This document shows, piece by piece, positions 1-8,531 of a stretch of 49,062 nt of DNA. Below the pieces are notes generated by a model, which was given only the letters and a program-made list of their open reading frames with translations, did no database searches and was not told the DNA's origin. The stretch covers positions 1 to 49,062 of the forward strand of contig JAJTEN010000038.1 in the NCBI GenBank assembly GCA_021298155.1, given 5' to 3'. The position numbers were made by a program, and so were the translations under genes. This stretch comes from Sphingobacteriales bacterium (GTDB taxonomy: Bacteria > Bacteroidota > Bacteroidia > UKL13-3). The stretch's first letter is position 1, and each line of letters begins with the position of its first letter.

Positions 1-86
1 ACATATTTATTTGGTATGGATGTAAAACCAAATTTTGCTCCTAAAATACTCCCGGCAATACATGCATTTGTGTCGGCATCACCACC
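1..86 (-). pseudogene. ADP-ribosylglycohydrolase C-terminal fragment (5'-truncated remnant, runs off window edge)
   Basis: Read on the minus strand from base 86, 28 codons encode a peptide beginning GGDADTNACIAG and continuing ILGAKFG...SIPNKY. This is the metal-binding GGD(A/T)DTNA signature and following helix near the end of ADP-ribosylglycohydrolase (DraG/ARH) proteins. In-frame stops lie directly upstream (TGA at 87-89, and a TAA further up), and the stop of the next gene is at 124, so the N-terminal part cannot lie immediately upstream in this frame. The reading frame continues past base 1. It is either a decayed gene or a gene broken at this point. Family recognition rests on one motif only, so certainty is moderate. 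Confidence 0.5.
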
Positions 87-123
87 TCAGTCAATAAAGA
101 AAAGTAAGCATTACAATATGTCC

Positions 124-1614
124 CTAAAATACATTACCTGAATCCTTTTTTCTACTAAAAACCCGCAATGGCATAGCCGAACTATCTTCTTGCCAAAAGC
201 CACTTGTTCTGATGGAATCTAATAGATGAATTGCTTCGTTCGTTGGCAGCGGATACGCTTGGAGTTGAGGCTGCATGACAAGGATGATAGTAGCATCTTT
301 AATATAAGGAAAATGGTAAAGACTATCTCTATTGGCCACATGGGGCATAATATTGCTCTGGGCGCAAACGGCTTCATCACTTGGTATTTCGTTTAATTTA
401 GCTTTTACTTTGCTTATGTTAAATGGTGCTTGGTAGCGCTCTGCTAGAAACAAATTCTCGCGTATGGGTTGAAAATCGGCTTTGCGTTCATGCATAAATA
501 AATAGGTGGTAAAGGCAGTTAACAGGCAGGTTACCGCTAACAAAAGGCCTTTTATGTTTGTAGATTTAATCCGGCTCACATAAGCTATTATAGCCATGCT
601 AATAAGGGGCGCCAACTCTATTTGGTAATGATACGAAATGCCCCAGAATGCCAGTTCTTTATTCCATAATTTTTGCATAAAAATGGGCAAAGCTATCCAC
701 AAAAATTGTGGCTTAAACAATAGAAAAATTCCGCCTGATAATAAGGTTACAAACAGAAACTCTTGCTTTACCACTTCGAGTGGGTCGGGCTGTATCTGAC
801 TTTTATAAAACAGCTCAACCATGCGCAGCGGATGGCGAATGATATACCCAACAATTTCGGTTAAACTACTTCCCATGTAGGAATACCTATTCAATTGTTC
901 AAACTTTTGAAGGGGATTTAAACTTGGCATTATGACCAATGAAACAAGCAAAAACCAGCCCACCGAAAGGAGAAAAAGAAAGGCAGCAAAGGGCTTTAAG
1001 TTTTGGTTCAGCCTATAGGCATAAACCCACATTGCCAGAGAAAAAAACGCAGCAAAAATGGCTAAATTCTCTTTAGAAATTAATATGGCTACAAAGCAAA
1101 GCAGTGCCAGTGCGCGTTTGTTTTTAAAAAAATAATACCAAACCCAAGGAATAAAACAAGCACCTATAACATTGTCATGATAATCAAAAGCCAATGCCGC
1201 GTATAGCGAAAAGCCTGCATAAAATTGCACCAAAATCCAAGGCACAAAACTATCTTTAATACCTGCATCTTTAGCTAATTTTACTAGTCCAACCCCGGCA
1301 AAAACGAGCGCTAAACTCTGGAAAATAAGCAAAGTAAAGGAGCCAAAAATATAATAAAACGGACTTAATAATGGTACCCATAAACTTATATGTAAGGCAA
1401 AATAAGGCAAGGTTACGCCCGGTAAAAGTTGTGTTATTTGCGCATTTTCGCCATGTGCAAATTGATATAATGCCTGATTGGCTATCCCATAATCTAATCC
1501 TGCCGAACGAAAATAGTAATGATTAAGAATGGAAACACATCCAAAAATTAGGAAGAAGAAAACATGAACAAAAACCAGTAGCCTTTTCAAGGTTGGTGTG
1601 TTATTTAAGCCCAA
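124..1614 (-). CDS. DUF2079 family polytopic membrane protein
   Basis: A 496-residue, very hydrophobic protein with about ten or more predicted membrane segments. The first is near residues 12-32, and a loop with YGIANQALYQFAHG lies at about 41-54. That loop matches the start of DUF2079 proteins, which have a 'D-x-GI-x-x-Q-x-L-W' type motif and resemble GT-C glycosyltransferases that use lipid-linked sugars. The activity of the family is not established. The C-terminal ~110 residues look soluble and extracytoplasmic. The ATG at 1614 lies inside the upstream oxygenase gene (14-bp overlap), so the two are probably translated from one message. No partner glycan genes are adjacent. Confidence 0.8.
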   Translation of the reverse strand: MGLNNTPTLKRLLVFVHVFFFLIFGCVSILNHYYFRSAGLDYGIANQALYQFAHGENAQITQLLPGVTLPYFALHISLWVPLLSPFYYIFGSFTLLIFQSLALVFAGVGLVKLAKDAGIKDSFVPWILVQFYAGFSLYAALAFDYHDNVIGACFIPWVWYYFFKNKRALALLCFVAILISKENLAIFAAFFSLAMWVYAYRLNQNLKPFAAFLFLLSVGWFLLVSLVIMPSLNPLQKFEQLNRYSYMGSSLTEIVGYIIRHPLRMVELFYKSQIQPDPLEVVKQEFLFVTLLSGGIFLLFKPQFLWIALPIFMQKLWNKELAFWGISYHYQIELAPLISMAIIAYVSRIKSTNIKGLLLAVTCLLTAFTTYLFMHERKADFQPIRENLFLAERYQAPFNISKVKAKLNEIPSDEAVCAQSNIMPHVANRDSLYHFPYIKDATIILVMQPQLQAYPLPTNEAIHLLDSIRTSGFWQEDSSAMPLRVFSRKKDSGNVF

Positions 1615-2539
1615 TTTCTTTTAACCTTTGGGTTAAATACTCACCCGCCGAAATAGGTTCTTCTTTAACTGGATTAGCTTCACTAACACATTGCGGTAAA
1701 GCATCAAGTCGCATTTCACTGCGCGGATGTAAGAAGAAAGGAATAGAAAATCTGCTATTACTCCATTGTTCTCTGGGTGGATTAACTACTCGATGGGTAG
1801 TACTTTTAAGCACATTATTGGTTAAACGCTGTAACATATCCCCCACATTAACCACTAATTGATCGGGCAATGCTGTAATTGAGACCCACTCATTTTGTTT
1901 ATTTAAAACCTGCAATCCATCAGCACTAGCTCCCATTAATAAAGTAATCAAATTAATGTCTTCATGTTCGGCAGCGCGCACAGCTGTTTTAGGTTCAGCC
2001 GTTATAGGTGGATAATGAATAGGCCGTAAAATACTATTGCCATTTAAGATTTTATCATCAAAATAAAACTCATCTAATTTCAAAAATAAAGCAATTGCAC
2101 GAAGCATATATTTACCCGTTTCCTCTAATTGTTTATAGGCCAATACCCCATAATGATTAAATAAAGGTAATTCTTTAACAAATACATTTTCTGGGTATAC
2201 TTCCTCAGCATTTTGACCTGCCGTAACAGATTGTCCAAAATGCCAAAACTCCTTTAAATCTCCTTCATTTCTTCCTTTTGCATGTTCCTTTCCAAAACTT
2301 GTATATCCTCGTTGACCGGCTAATCCGGGGATTTCGTAATTTCTTTTTATCGAATCAGGTAATGCAAAAAAAGCTTTACTCTGCTCGTATAATTCTCTAC
2401 TAACATCATCCTGCAATAAATGACCCTTTAAAGCAACGAAACCAATATCTTGATAGGCCGAACCAAGCGCTTGCACAAAGGCTTCTTTTTTTATAGGATC
2501 ATTGCTCAAAAAATCTGTTAAATCAATAGATGGTATCAT
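1601..2539 (-). CDS. 2-oxoglutarate/Fe(II)-dependent oxygenase, isopenicillin N synthase family
   Basis: A 312-residue protein with the N-terminal DIOX_N region (about 1-120) and a C-terminal 2OG-Fe(II) double-stranded beta-helix domain (about 165-275). Iron ligands are visible as H192-E-D194 and H249. R263-x-S265 (RFS) is the motif that binds the 2-oxoglutarate or substrate carboxylate. The family includes isopenicillin N synthase, flavonoid and gibberellin oxygenases and many bacterial members of unknown substrate. The ATG at 2539 is only 11 bp downstream of the tamB stop codon, and the DUF2079 gene overlaps its 3' end, so tamB, this gene and the membrane protein could form one operon. The substrate cannot be told from sequence. 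Confidence 0.88.
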   Translation of the reverse strand: MIPSIDLTDFLSNDPIKKEAFVQALGSAYQDIGFVALKGHLLQDDVSRELYEQSKAFFALPDSIKRNYEIPGLAGQRGYTSFGKEHAKGRNEGDLKEFWHFGQSVTAGQNAEEVYPENVFVKELPLFNHYGVLAYKQLEETGKYMLRAIALFLKLDEFYFDDKILNGNSILRPIHYPPITAEPKTAVRAAEHEDINLITLLMGASADGLQVLNKQNEWVSITALPDQLVVNVGDMLQRLTNNVLKSTTHRVVNPPREQWSNSRFSIPFFLHPRSEMRLDALPQCVSEANPVKEEPISAGEYLTQRLKEIGLK

Positions 2540-2550
2540 AATATTTAGTT

Positions 2551-5500
2551 TTATTCGCTTGCGCTATTTGCTTGTTTTTTAAATAATTCGGTGAAACTAT
2601 TAAATTCTTTTCTATAGTACAAACCCGTACCTGAAGTAGTTACATTTCGGTTATACAAAGCATCAAAACCACTTTTATTAAATACTTTGACCTTGGTATT
2701 CCCGTTTTTCCTTAAACTATAATTAGCAGAGAAATTGGTTTGTGTTTGATCCATGGCATAACTAGTTTGAACCTCTAACCTATTATCCAAAAACTTTTTA
2801 GAGGCAGATAGCAATATAGTTCTACTTCTTGTTGGATCTGATGCATTTAATAAATTTACACTCAAATCAATGTTTGGTACAGCTTTACCTAACAACCCTG
2901 CAGCTTGTTTGCTCAATAAATCTGATACGGTTTGCGAGCCAACTGAATTACTTAAATTATTTGTAGTATTGTTAATAGGCACAAAACTACCTGAAATTAA
3001 TAAAAACAACATTTGTTGGTTCATCATCTCTGGTTCGCGCCTAAAATTTGAAACAACAGCATTTAACTCGGAGGCATTAGCGCCTGTTAAGTTATTTTGT
3101 AGGTCAGGGAAATTTAAATCAAAAACAAATTCAGGTTTTTCTACAATACCATTAATATTGATGATACATTCAACGGGCAAGCGTACATTAGGATCGGGCG
3201 CCTTACTCATATTTACAATTTCGCTAACACTGGTTTTTAGTCGGTAAATACCTTGAATATCTAACCTTCCCTTGAGCGGATCACCGCTCCACCTTATTTT
3301 ACTACCTTTCTTCAAATCAAACTTTTTAGCAACCACATTAAGTGCACTAAACCTATATTCCCCTTCGCTTAATTCATATATACCATTCATGGTAAAATTA
3401 CCATTAGGCAAATAATCTACACTTAATTTTCCTGACCCAATAGCTTTAATTCTATCATCAGACTTTGCATCAAAAACCAATTGAATTTCTGCATTTGGAT
3501 TTACATCTAGTTTCATAAAAACACCCACGCCAAAAGCTACTCCCCTTCCTTTGGATACATATTCAGACAAGGTATCTCTTGATACAAAATTGATATAATT
3601 TTCGCCAGTTTCATTGCTTGCTCCAAAGGGATTTATTCTAATTTTTGTCCCTTTTTCTGGTCTTGCATCTATATACATAGAAAGGTCTTTACTGGTTCCC
3701 TTCATCTCAAATTTTCCAGTAGCATAGGCACTGCCATAAAAAAGTTCATTGTCTTTTTGTGTAGTTTGCAATACATGAAAGGATTTAAAATTATCGATGG
3801 CAATATTATATTTTAAATCAGAAAAATTATTGTGTAGAATCTGACCACTTACCCCTGCAGTTTTTCCAAAAGCATCTTGGATTGTAAATGGAATTATTTG
3901 AACCAAATTATCATTTAAGTTGATTTTAGCTTGACCAATTTTATAATTGGTTTGTAAATAATCTACTTTTAAAAATACATTATCTAATACAACTTGTCCG
4001 TCTAAACTTAATTTATCAATAGGACCCGAAACCTTGGCATTCAATTTTGCTGTACCCTCATTTAATTTTACATAATCTTTTACAAAGGCTTGAAATGCTG
4101 TTATATTAGAATTGGCAAAATCTATATCAAAATTCAGGAATCTTTTACCAATGTCATATGCCCCTACACCCTTTAGATTTTTAAGTTTACCTTTGTTTGA
4201 ATGAAAATCAATAAGCAAATCTTCTTCAAATTCTCTGTAACCTATATTCAGTAAAAAATCTCCTAAAGTATCCTTATCCAAACATAAATCTGATGTGTTA
4301 ATTTTACCAATTACCACATCTCTGGATCCCATGTTTTTATAAACTAAAAACCCTTCGGCTAAACCATCCATATTAACACCCAAATTTCTAACAAATTGAT
4401 TGATTGTATTTAAGTTTAATTGGGAAATATTTGCACTAATATTTTTTGCATTACCTTTAAAATTATAATACCCATCTAATACAATTTGTTGATTTAAATT
4501 ACTAAGTGTAAAATTATCGAAGTCTACTTTTTCATTGTTTAAATACACTGATTTACCGGGTAGAATGCTCCATTTATCAGACCCAGTTTTAAGCCAAGAT
4601 GCTGCAAAATCAACCCAAAAACCATTCGATTCAAATAAAATTTTATTAGAAATATTACCGGTCAAAAAACTCAAACTATCTTCCACCTGGTATTGCATCG
4701 AAATTTGATTATTAAACCCTTCGGCTTTCAGGGCAAAATCGCCAATTAGCAATGTATCTGCTTTACCAAAACTTTTGCAACCAAGCAGAAATTTACAAGA
4801 TTCTGCTTTTTCCTCATTCAATTTAAAAGTAGTTTGATTGAGTTGCCAACCATTCACATTTAATTGACCAATATATCCAACCATCTCATACGTACTATTT
4901 ACACTACTTACCTCTCCTTCCAAATCAATATTACTGGCAGAAATACCCGGAAACAACAATGGAGAAATAGTATTAGTAGTATTAACTTGGAGATCAAATT
5001 TAAATGATTGATAATCTTGTTTAGGTTTTTTTACCTTAAAATATGAGTTTCCAAAGTTTAATGTCCAATAAGCAAGCTGATCTGTTAAATGTGTAAAATT
5101 AAACTGTCCCCAAATTTTAGCTTTCATAAAATCGCTGTTAACCAAAATAGATTCTTGGTCAATGCCATTATTTGTTTCAAGCTTAATTTGATTTACTCGA
5201 TAAGTATATCCATTTTTCTCATATTGAAAATCATCAAATACAATTACACCCTCATGTTCATTTAAATCTTTGAAAGAATAATCTGCCATAAAATTGGTGC
5301 TCAATGCAATTTCTGATTTACTCAATTTGATGTTCTTTAGTTTAGCCTCCTCCAAAAACCCATTCATTTTAACGTGGGTAAAAGGATTACTTAAGTCTAA
5401 TTCAATAGAGGCAGCAAGTGTTACATTGGAATCGTTTACCTGAATTTTTGAAATTAAATCTTTATGTTTTACTACCCCAACCACATCTATGTCTGTGTAG

Positions 5501-6906
5501 GTATATCCGCCAAATGTTATGGCATTTATTTGGGTTTCAAATTGCGTTTCTAATACATCCAGATTAAAGCCTTTTCCTTTCACCGTGGCCACTAGATCTA
5601 CTACTCCCAAATCTTTGTTTTTTAAATATTTACCTAATTCAAATTGTTTTAATTTTAGCAAACCATTGTATTCACTCAACTGTGTAGTTTCATTCAGTTT
5701 CATATTTAAATCTGTTTGGGCTGAACCAAACTGAGATTCTATGGAACCAAAACTTACAAAATCTTTATAAAAACCTGTAAAATTTCCTTTGTAAACCAAT
5801 TTTCCTAGGTCTAGCATTTCTTTAGGCAAGCTAACATCAATCATTTTCTCCAATTCAGAAGAAATGGTAGATGCATATTGCACTTTAAAATCCATAAATG
5901 TTTCGGCTACATTGGGTAAACCTCTGAAAGCCAAATCGCCCACAAAACGTGTATCCTGACCAACATTCACCAATACATTTTTAATTTTTAAGTTGCTAAT
6001 TGGACCTTTAGCCTCTCCGCTAACAAATGCTTTGTATTGGTAATTTTTGAGAGAGGGCACAAAATAGGCAATATCTTTGGCATCCACTTCAGATTGATTT
6101 AAACCAATCTTTAATGAAACTTTGTCTATAAAATCACCATAATCTGCATAGCTTTTTGTATGCAGTCCGAAATAATTTTTAATACGACTATGGGGTGTAA
6201 CTAAATCCATTTTAGTTAACTCAATTACACTTGGAGCTATAATGGTATTAGCGCTTAACCTAGTAATTTGAAAGCCGGAACGTTCAATACAAGATAAATT
6301 TTTAAGATCAAATGCTAAGGAGTCGTCTATAATTTGAAAACGTTTAGACCTAAAATTGGTATGAGAGATATCTATTCTTCTGTAGTCAAATCCTTCATCA
6401 ATAAATTGACCAGTTGAATCTATAAACATAAACCTAGAATCCATGCATTCTAAATTTCTAAATTCTAAAACAAATGGAATATGAGTTACAATTGGTATGG
6501 TATCATTTGGGTTAGAAAATAAATTAATGACATCAAAACTATATGTACCATCTTTATAGGTTGTCATTTTGCACAACCCCTCATCTAACACCAAATCGTT
6601 TAAAATAAAATGGGTTGAATCTATATTTAAACCGATTAAATTGAATTGAATTCTACCTGCATAAAAGGTAGTATCACCTTTTTGATCGGCAAAATTCACC
6701 TTTCTTAGACTAAAATATGTCCAACCATCATATTTAAATTCACCTATTGTAATTTGGGTATGAAAAGTGGTATTTAGCCAGGTAGTAAGCCTATTTTTAG
6801 CATAATTTTGAAAAGAATTTGAGTTTAATAACAGGTACAGAAGCATCAGCAAACCTAGGAGGCCTGCAAATAATACATAAGATATTTTGATAAACTTCTT
6901 TAGCAA
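2551..6906 (-). CDS. tamB: Translocation/assembly module TamB (AsmA/DUF490 family)
   Basis: A very long protein (about 1451 residues) with one N-terminal membrane anchor (KKFIKISYVLFAG...LLYLLL) followed by repetitive beta-strand-rich AsmA/TamB-like sequence. The C-terminal DUF490/TamB region (about the last 300 residues) contains ALNVVAKKFDL, RLDIQGIYRL and the QQMLFLLISGSF segment. TamB-like proteins form a long hydrophobic groove between inner and outer membrane, used for lipid transport and outer-membrane protein assembly. The frame is open up to 7041, but that would overlap tsaD by 100 bp. A TTG at 6906 gives MLKKFIKISY directly before the membrane anchor and is my preferred start. Divergent pairing with tsaD is common in Bacteroidota. 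No TamA partner is in the window. Confidence 0.87.
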   Translation of the reverse strand: MLKKFIKISYVLFAGLLGLLMLLYLLLNSNSFQNYAKNRLTTWLNTTFHTQITIGEFKYDGWTYFSLRKVNFADQKGDTTFYAGRIQFNLIGLNIDSTHFILNDLVLDEGLCKMTTYKDGTYSFDVINLFSNPNDTIPIVTHIPFVLEFRNLECMDSRFMFIDSTGQFIDEGFDYRRIDISHTNFRSKRFQIIDDSLAFDLKNLSCIERSGFQITRLSANTIIAPSVIELTKMDLVTPHSRIKNYFGLHTKSYADYGDFIDKVSLKIGLNQSEVDAKDIAYFVPSLKNYQYKAFVSGEAKGPISNLKIKNVLVNVGQDTRFVGDLAFRGLPNVAETFMDFKVQYASTISSELEKMIDVSLPKEMLDLGKLVYKGNFTGFYKDFVSFGSIESQFGSAQTDLNMKLNETTQLSEYNGLLKLKQFELGKYLKNKDLGVVDLVATVKGKGFNLDVLETQFETQINAITFGGYTYTDIDVVGVVKHKDLISKIQVNDSNVTLAASIELDLSNPFTHVKMNGFLEEAKLKNIKLSKSEIALSTNFMADYSFKDLNEHEGVIVFDDFQYEKNGYTYRVNQIKLETNNGIDQESILVNSDFMKAKIWGQFNFTHLTDQLAYWTLNFGNSYFKVKKPKQDYQSFKFDLQVNTTNTISPLLFPGISASNIDLEGEVSSVNSTYEMVGYIGQLNVNGWQLNQTTFKLNEEKAESCKFLLGCKSFGKADTLLIGDFALKAEGFNNQISMQYQVEDSLSFLTGNISNKILFESNGFWVDFAASWLKTGSDKWSILPGKSVYLNNEKVDFDNFTLSNLNQQIVLDGYYNFKGNAKNISANISQLNLNTINQFVRNLGVNMDGLAEGFLVYKNMGSRDVVIGKINTSDLCLDKDTLGDFLLNIGYREFEEDLLIDFHSNKGKLKNLKGVGAYDIGKRFLNFDIDFANSNITAFQAFVKDYVKLNEGTAKLNAKVSGPIDKLSLDGQVVLDNVFLKVDYLQTNYKIGQAKINLNDNLVQIIPFTIQDAFGKTAGVSGQILHNNFSDLKYNIAIDNFKSFHVLQTTQKDNELFYGSAYATGKFEMKGTSKDLSMYIDARPEKGTKIRINPFGASNETGENYINFVSRDTLSEYVSKGRGVAFGVGVFMKLDVNPNAEIQLVFDAKSDDRIKAIGSGKLSVDYLPNGNFTMNGIYELSEGEYRFSALNVVAKKFDLKKGSKIRWSGDPLKGRLDIQGIYRLKTSVSEIVNMSKAPDPNVRLPVECIININGIVEKPEFVFDLNFPDLQNNLTGANASELNAVVSNFRREPEMMNQQMLFLLISGSFVPINNTTNNLSNSVGSQTVSDLLSKQAAGLLGKAVPNIDLSVNLLNASDPTRSRTILLSASKKFLDNRLEVQTSYAMDQTQTNFSANYSLRKNGNTKVKVFNKSGFDALYNRNVTTSGTGLYYRKEFNSFTELFKKQANSASE

Positions 6907-6929
6907 CGTAGTTTTGCGAGAAAGATAAA

Positions 6930-6959
6930 CAATAATATTTGTGAGCGCAAATTTGCAAA
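6930..6959 (-). promoter_or_regulatory. Putative tamB promoter, overlapping the tsaD promoter region
   Basis: On the minus strand, TTTG (6959-6956) is followed after 18 bp by TATTATTG (6937-6930). This matches the Bacteroidota -33/-7 consensus TTTG/TAnnTTTG with one mismatch. It would place transcription start near 6923 and leave a short leader before the TTG at 6906. On the plus strand the same bases carry TTTG (6913-6916) and AATATTTG (6934-6941), a weaker tsaD promoter candidate with 17-bp spacing. The two would interfere with each other. Confidence 0.35.
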
Positions 6960-7954
6960 AAGATATTTTAATTCTCGCTATTGAATCTTCATGCGATGAT
7001 ACGGCTGCTGCTGTTATTAGGAATGGGAAAATCCTCGCCAATAAAGTTGCAACCCAAGGAATTCATGAGCAGTATGGTGGTGTAGTGCCTGAATTAGCAG
7101 GAAGAGCGCACCAACAAAATATAATTCCGGTAGTAGATATTGCACTAAATAATGCAGGGGTAACGCTACAGCAATTGAGTGCTATTGCATTTACAAAAGG
7201 TCCAGGATTAATTGGTTCATTAATGGTTGGCAGTTCTTTTGCCAAATCTTTAGCCCAATCTCTGGAGATACCACTCATCGGAATTCACCATATGGAAGCG
7301 CATATACTGGCTCATTTTATAGATGATCCGAAACCGAGTTTTCCATTTTTATGTTTAACAGTTAGTGGCGGTCATACCCAAATTGTTAAAATGAATGATT
7401 ATTTTGATTCTGAAATTATAGGCAAAACAATTGATGATGCGGCTGGTGAAGCATTTGATAAAGCTGCAAAAATATTACAATTACCTTATCCTGGAGGACC
7501 ACTGATAGATAAATATGCCAAGCTTGGAAACCCACATGCATACGTTTTTCCACAACCACAAATTCCAGATTTAGATTATAGCTTTAGTGGATTAAAAACA
7601 TCGATTTTATATTTTTTACAAAAGAAAATGAAGGAAAATCCAAATTTTATTGAAGACGAACTAAATCATTTGTGTGCGTCAATTCAATATACTTTTGTTA
7701 AACACCTGATGAAAAAATTAATTCTCGCATCGGAGCAAACCAATATAAAAGAGATAAGTGTAGCAGGTGGAGTATCAGCAAATTCTGGCTTAAGATTAGC
7801 ATTGAGTGAAGAGGGAAAAAACAGAAATTGGAACACTTTTATTCCAGCATTTGAATATTGTACAGACAATGCTGCCATGATTGCTATAGCGGCACATTTT
7901 AAATTTTTAAAAGGAGAATTTGAAACCTTACAAGTAGCTCCTTTTGCGCGTTAA
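6941..7954 (+). CDS. tsaD: tRNA N6-adenosine threonylcarbamoyltransferase TsaD
   Basis: Transfers the threonylcarbamoyl group from threonylcarbamoyl-AMP to A37 of ANN-decoding tRNAs (t6A synthesis), with TsaB and TsaE in bacteria. The 337-residue product has the family hallmarks: ILAIESSCDDTAAAV at the N-terminus, GGVVPELAGRAH, KGPGLIGSL, the metal-binding HxxxH (H117-MEA-H121), SGGHTQ at about 142-147, and the late VAGGVSANSGLR and CTDNAAM motifs. The frame opens with GTG at 6941. A TTG at 6953 would give MQKDILILAIESS, closer to usual N-termini, so the exact start is uncertain. It is divergent from tamB, and the stop codon lies within a hairpin. Confidence 0.97.
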   Translation: MSANLQKDILILAIESSCDDTAAAVIRNGKILANKVATQGIHEQYGGVVPELAGRAHQQNIIPVVDIALNNAGVTLQQLSAIAFTKGPGLIGSLMVGSSFAKSLAQSLEIPLIGIHHMEAHILAHFIDDPKPSFPFLCLTVSGGHTQIVKMNDYFDSEIIGKTIDDAAGEAFDKAAKILQLPYPGGPLIDKYAKLGNPHAYVFPQPQIPDLDYSFSGLKTSILYFLQKKMKENPNFIEDELNHLCASIQYTFVKHLMKKLILASEQTNIKEISVAGGVSANSGLRLALSEEGKNRNWNTFIPAFEYCTDNAAMIAIAAHFKFLKGEFETLQVAPFAR

Positions 7955-7965
7955 TATGCGCAAAA
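7942..7965 (+). terminator. Hairpin at the end of tsaD
   Basis: TTTTGCGC (7942-7949) and GCGCAAAA (7958-7965) form a perfect 8-bp stem with an 8-base loop that contains the tsaD stop codon. The T-rich tail is weak (AAAATAAG follows), so termination may be inefficient. Confidence 0.4.
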
Positions 7966-7971
7966 TAAGTG

Positions 7972-8003
7972 TTTGTAAAAGTTAATTGTTAGCCCTATAT
8001 TTA
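7972..8003 (+). promoter_or_regulatory. Bacteroidota-type promoter for the SixA-like gene
   Basis: TTTG (7972-7975), 20 bp, then TATATTTA (7996-8003). This fits TTTG-N18-20-TAnnTTTG with a single mismatch. Transcription would begin about 8010, just before the TTG start codon at 8019. This supports the short start over any upstream one. Confidence 0.5.
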
Positions 8004-8018
8004 TCAAAAAATTTAGCA

Positions 8019-8510
8019 TTGAAAAAAATTATTCTTTTGCGACACGCCAAAGCAGAAAAATTGATTTCTGAATCTTCAGATTTTGAAAGGAATTTAACAG
8101 AGCGTGGAAAAAATGATGCACTGCAAATGGCGCATCAACTGGCAAAAACCAAACATATACCAGAATATATCATCGCTAGTCCGGCCAACAGAACCAAACA
8201 AACAGCCAGTATTTTCCAGAAAGAGCTGCACATTAAACAAATAGCATTAGACAGCAATATATATGAGGCAGACTTATCAGACCTAATTCATGTGATTAAA
8301 GAAATAGATGACCAATATGAGCAAATTTTACTTGTAGGTCACAACCCAAGTATCACTGGTTTAGTTGGGTATATCAGTCAAACTTTTATTGCACACATTC
8401 CTACTTCTGGCATTGTTGTTGTTGAGCTACCCATAACAAGTTGGCCACTCATTCAAAATAGAATAGGCAAAGTAATTTGGCAAACATCTCCAATAGAAAT
8501 GTCGTTCTAA
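8019..8510 (+). CDS. SixA-like histidine phosphatase family protein
   Basis: A small (163-residue) histidine-phosphatase-superfamily enzyme. The N-terminal MKKIILLRHAKAEK carries the RH-A motif with the nucleophilic H9, followed by ERNLTERGKNDA, an ASPANRTKQTA segment and the second catalytic histidine in LLVGHNPS. This is the compact arrangement of SixA, which removes phosphate from phosphohistidine in phosphorelay or phosphotransfer proteins. Bacteroidota homologues are not characterised well enough to name a target. I chose the TTG at 8019 because it opens directly onto the KKIILLRH strand and follows a promoter-like element; the frame stays open to a TTG at 7986. Confidence 0.87.
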   Translation: MKKIILLRHAKAEKLISESSDFERNLTERGKNDALQMAHQLAKTKHIPEYIIASPANRTKQTASIFQKELHIKQIALDSNIYEADLSDLIHVIKEIDDQYEQILLVGHNPSITGLVGYISQTFIAHIPTSGIVVVELPITSWPLIQNRIGKVIWQTSPIEMSF

Positions 8511-8531
8511 TAAACTTACTAAACTTAATCC

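Noticed and set aside
2870-3247. Plus-strand reading frame inside tamB
   Set aside because: It is antisense to conserved TamB sequence, without recognisable family features or start context.
6907-7041. N-terminal extension of tamB up to 7041
   Set aside because: It would overlap tsaD by 100 bp on the other strand and puts about 45 non-family residues before the membrane anchor. A TTG at 6906 gives a normal N-terminus.
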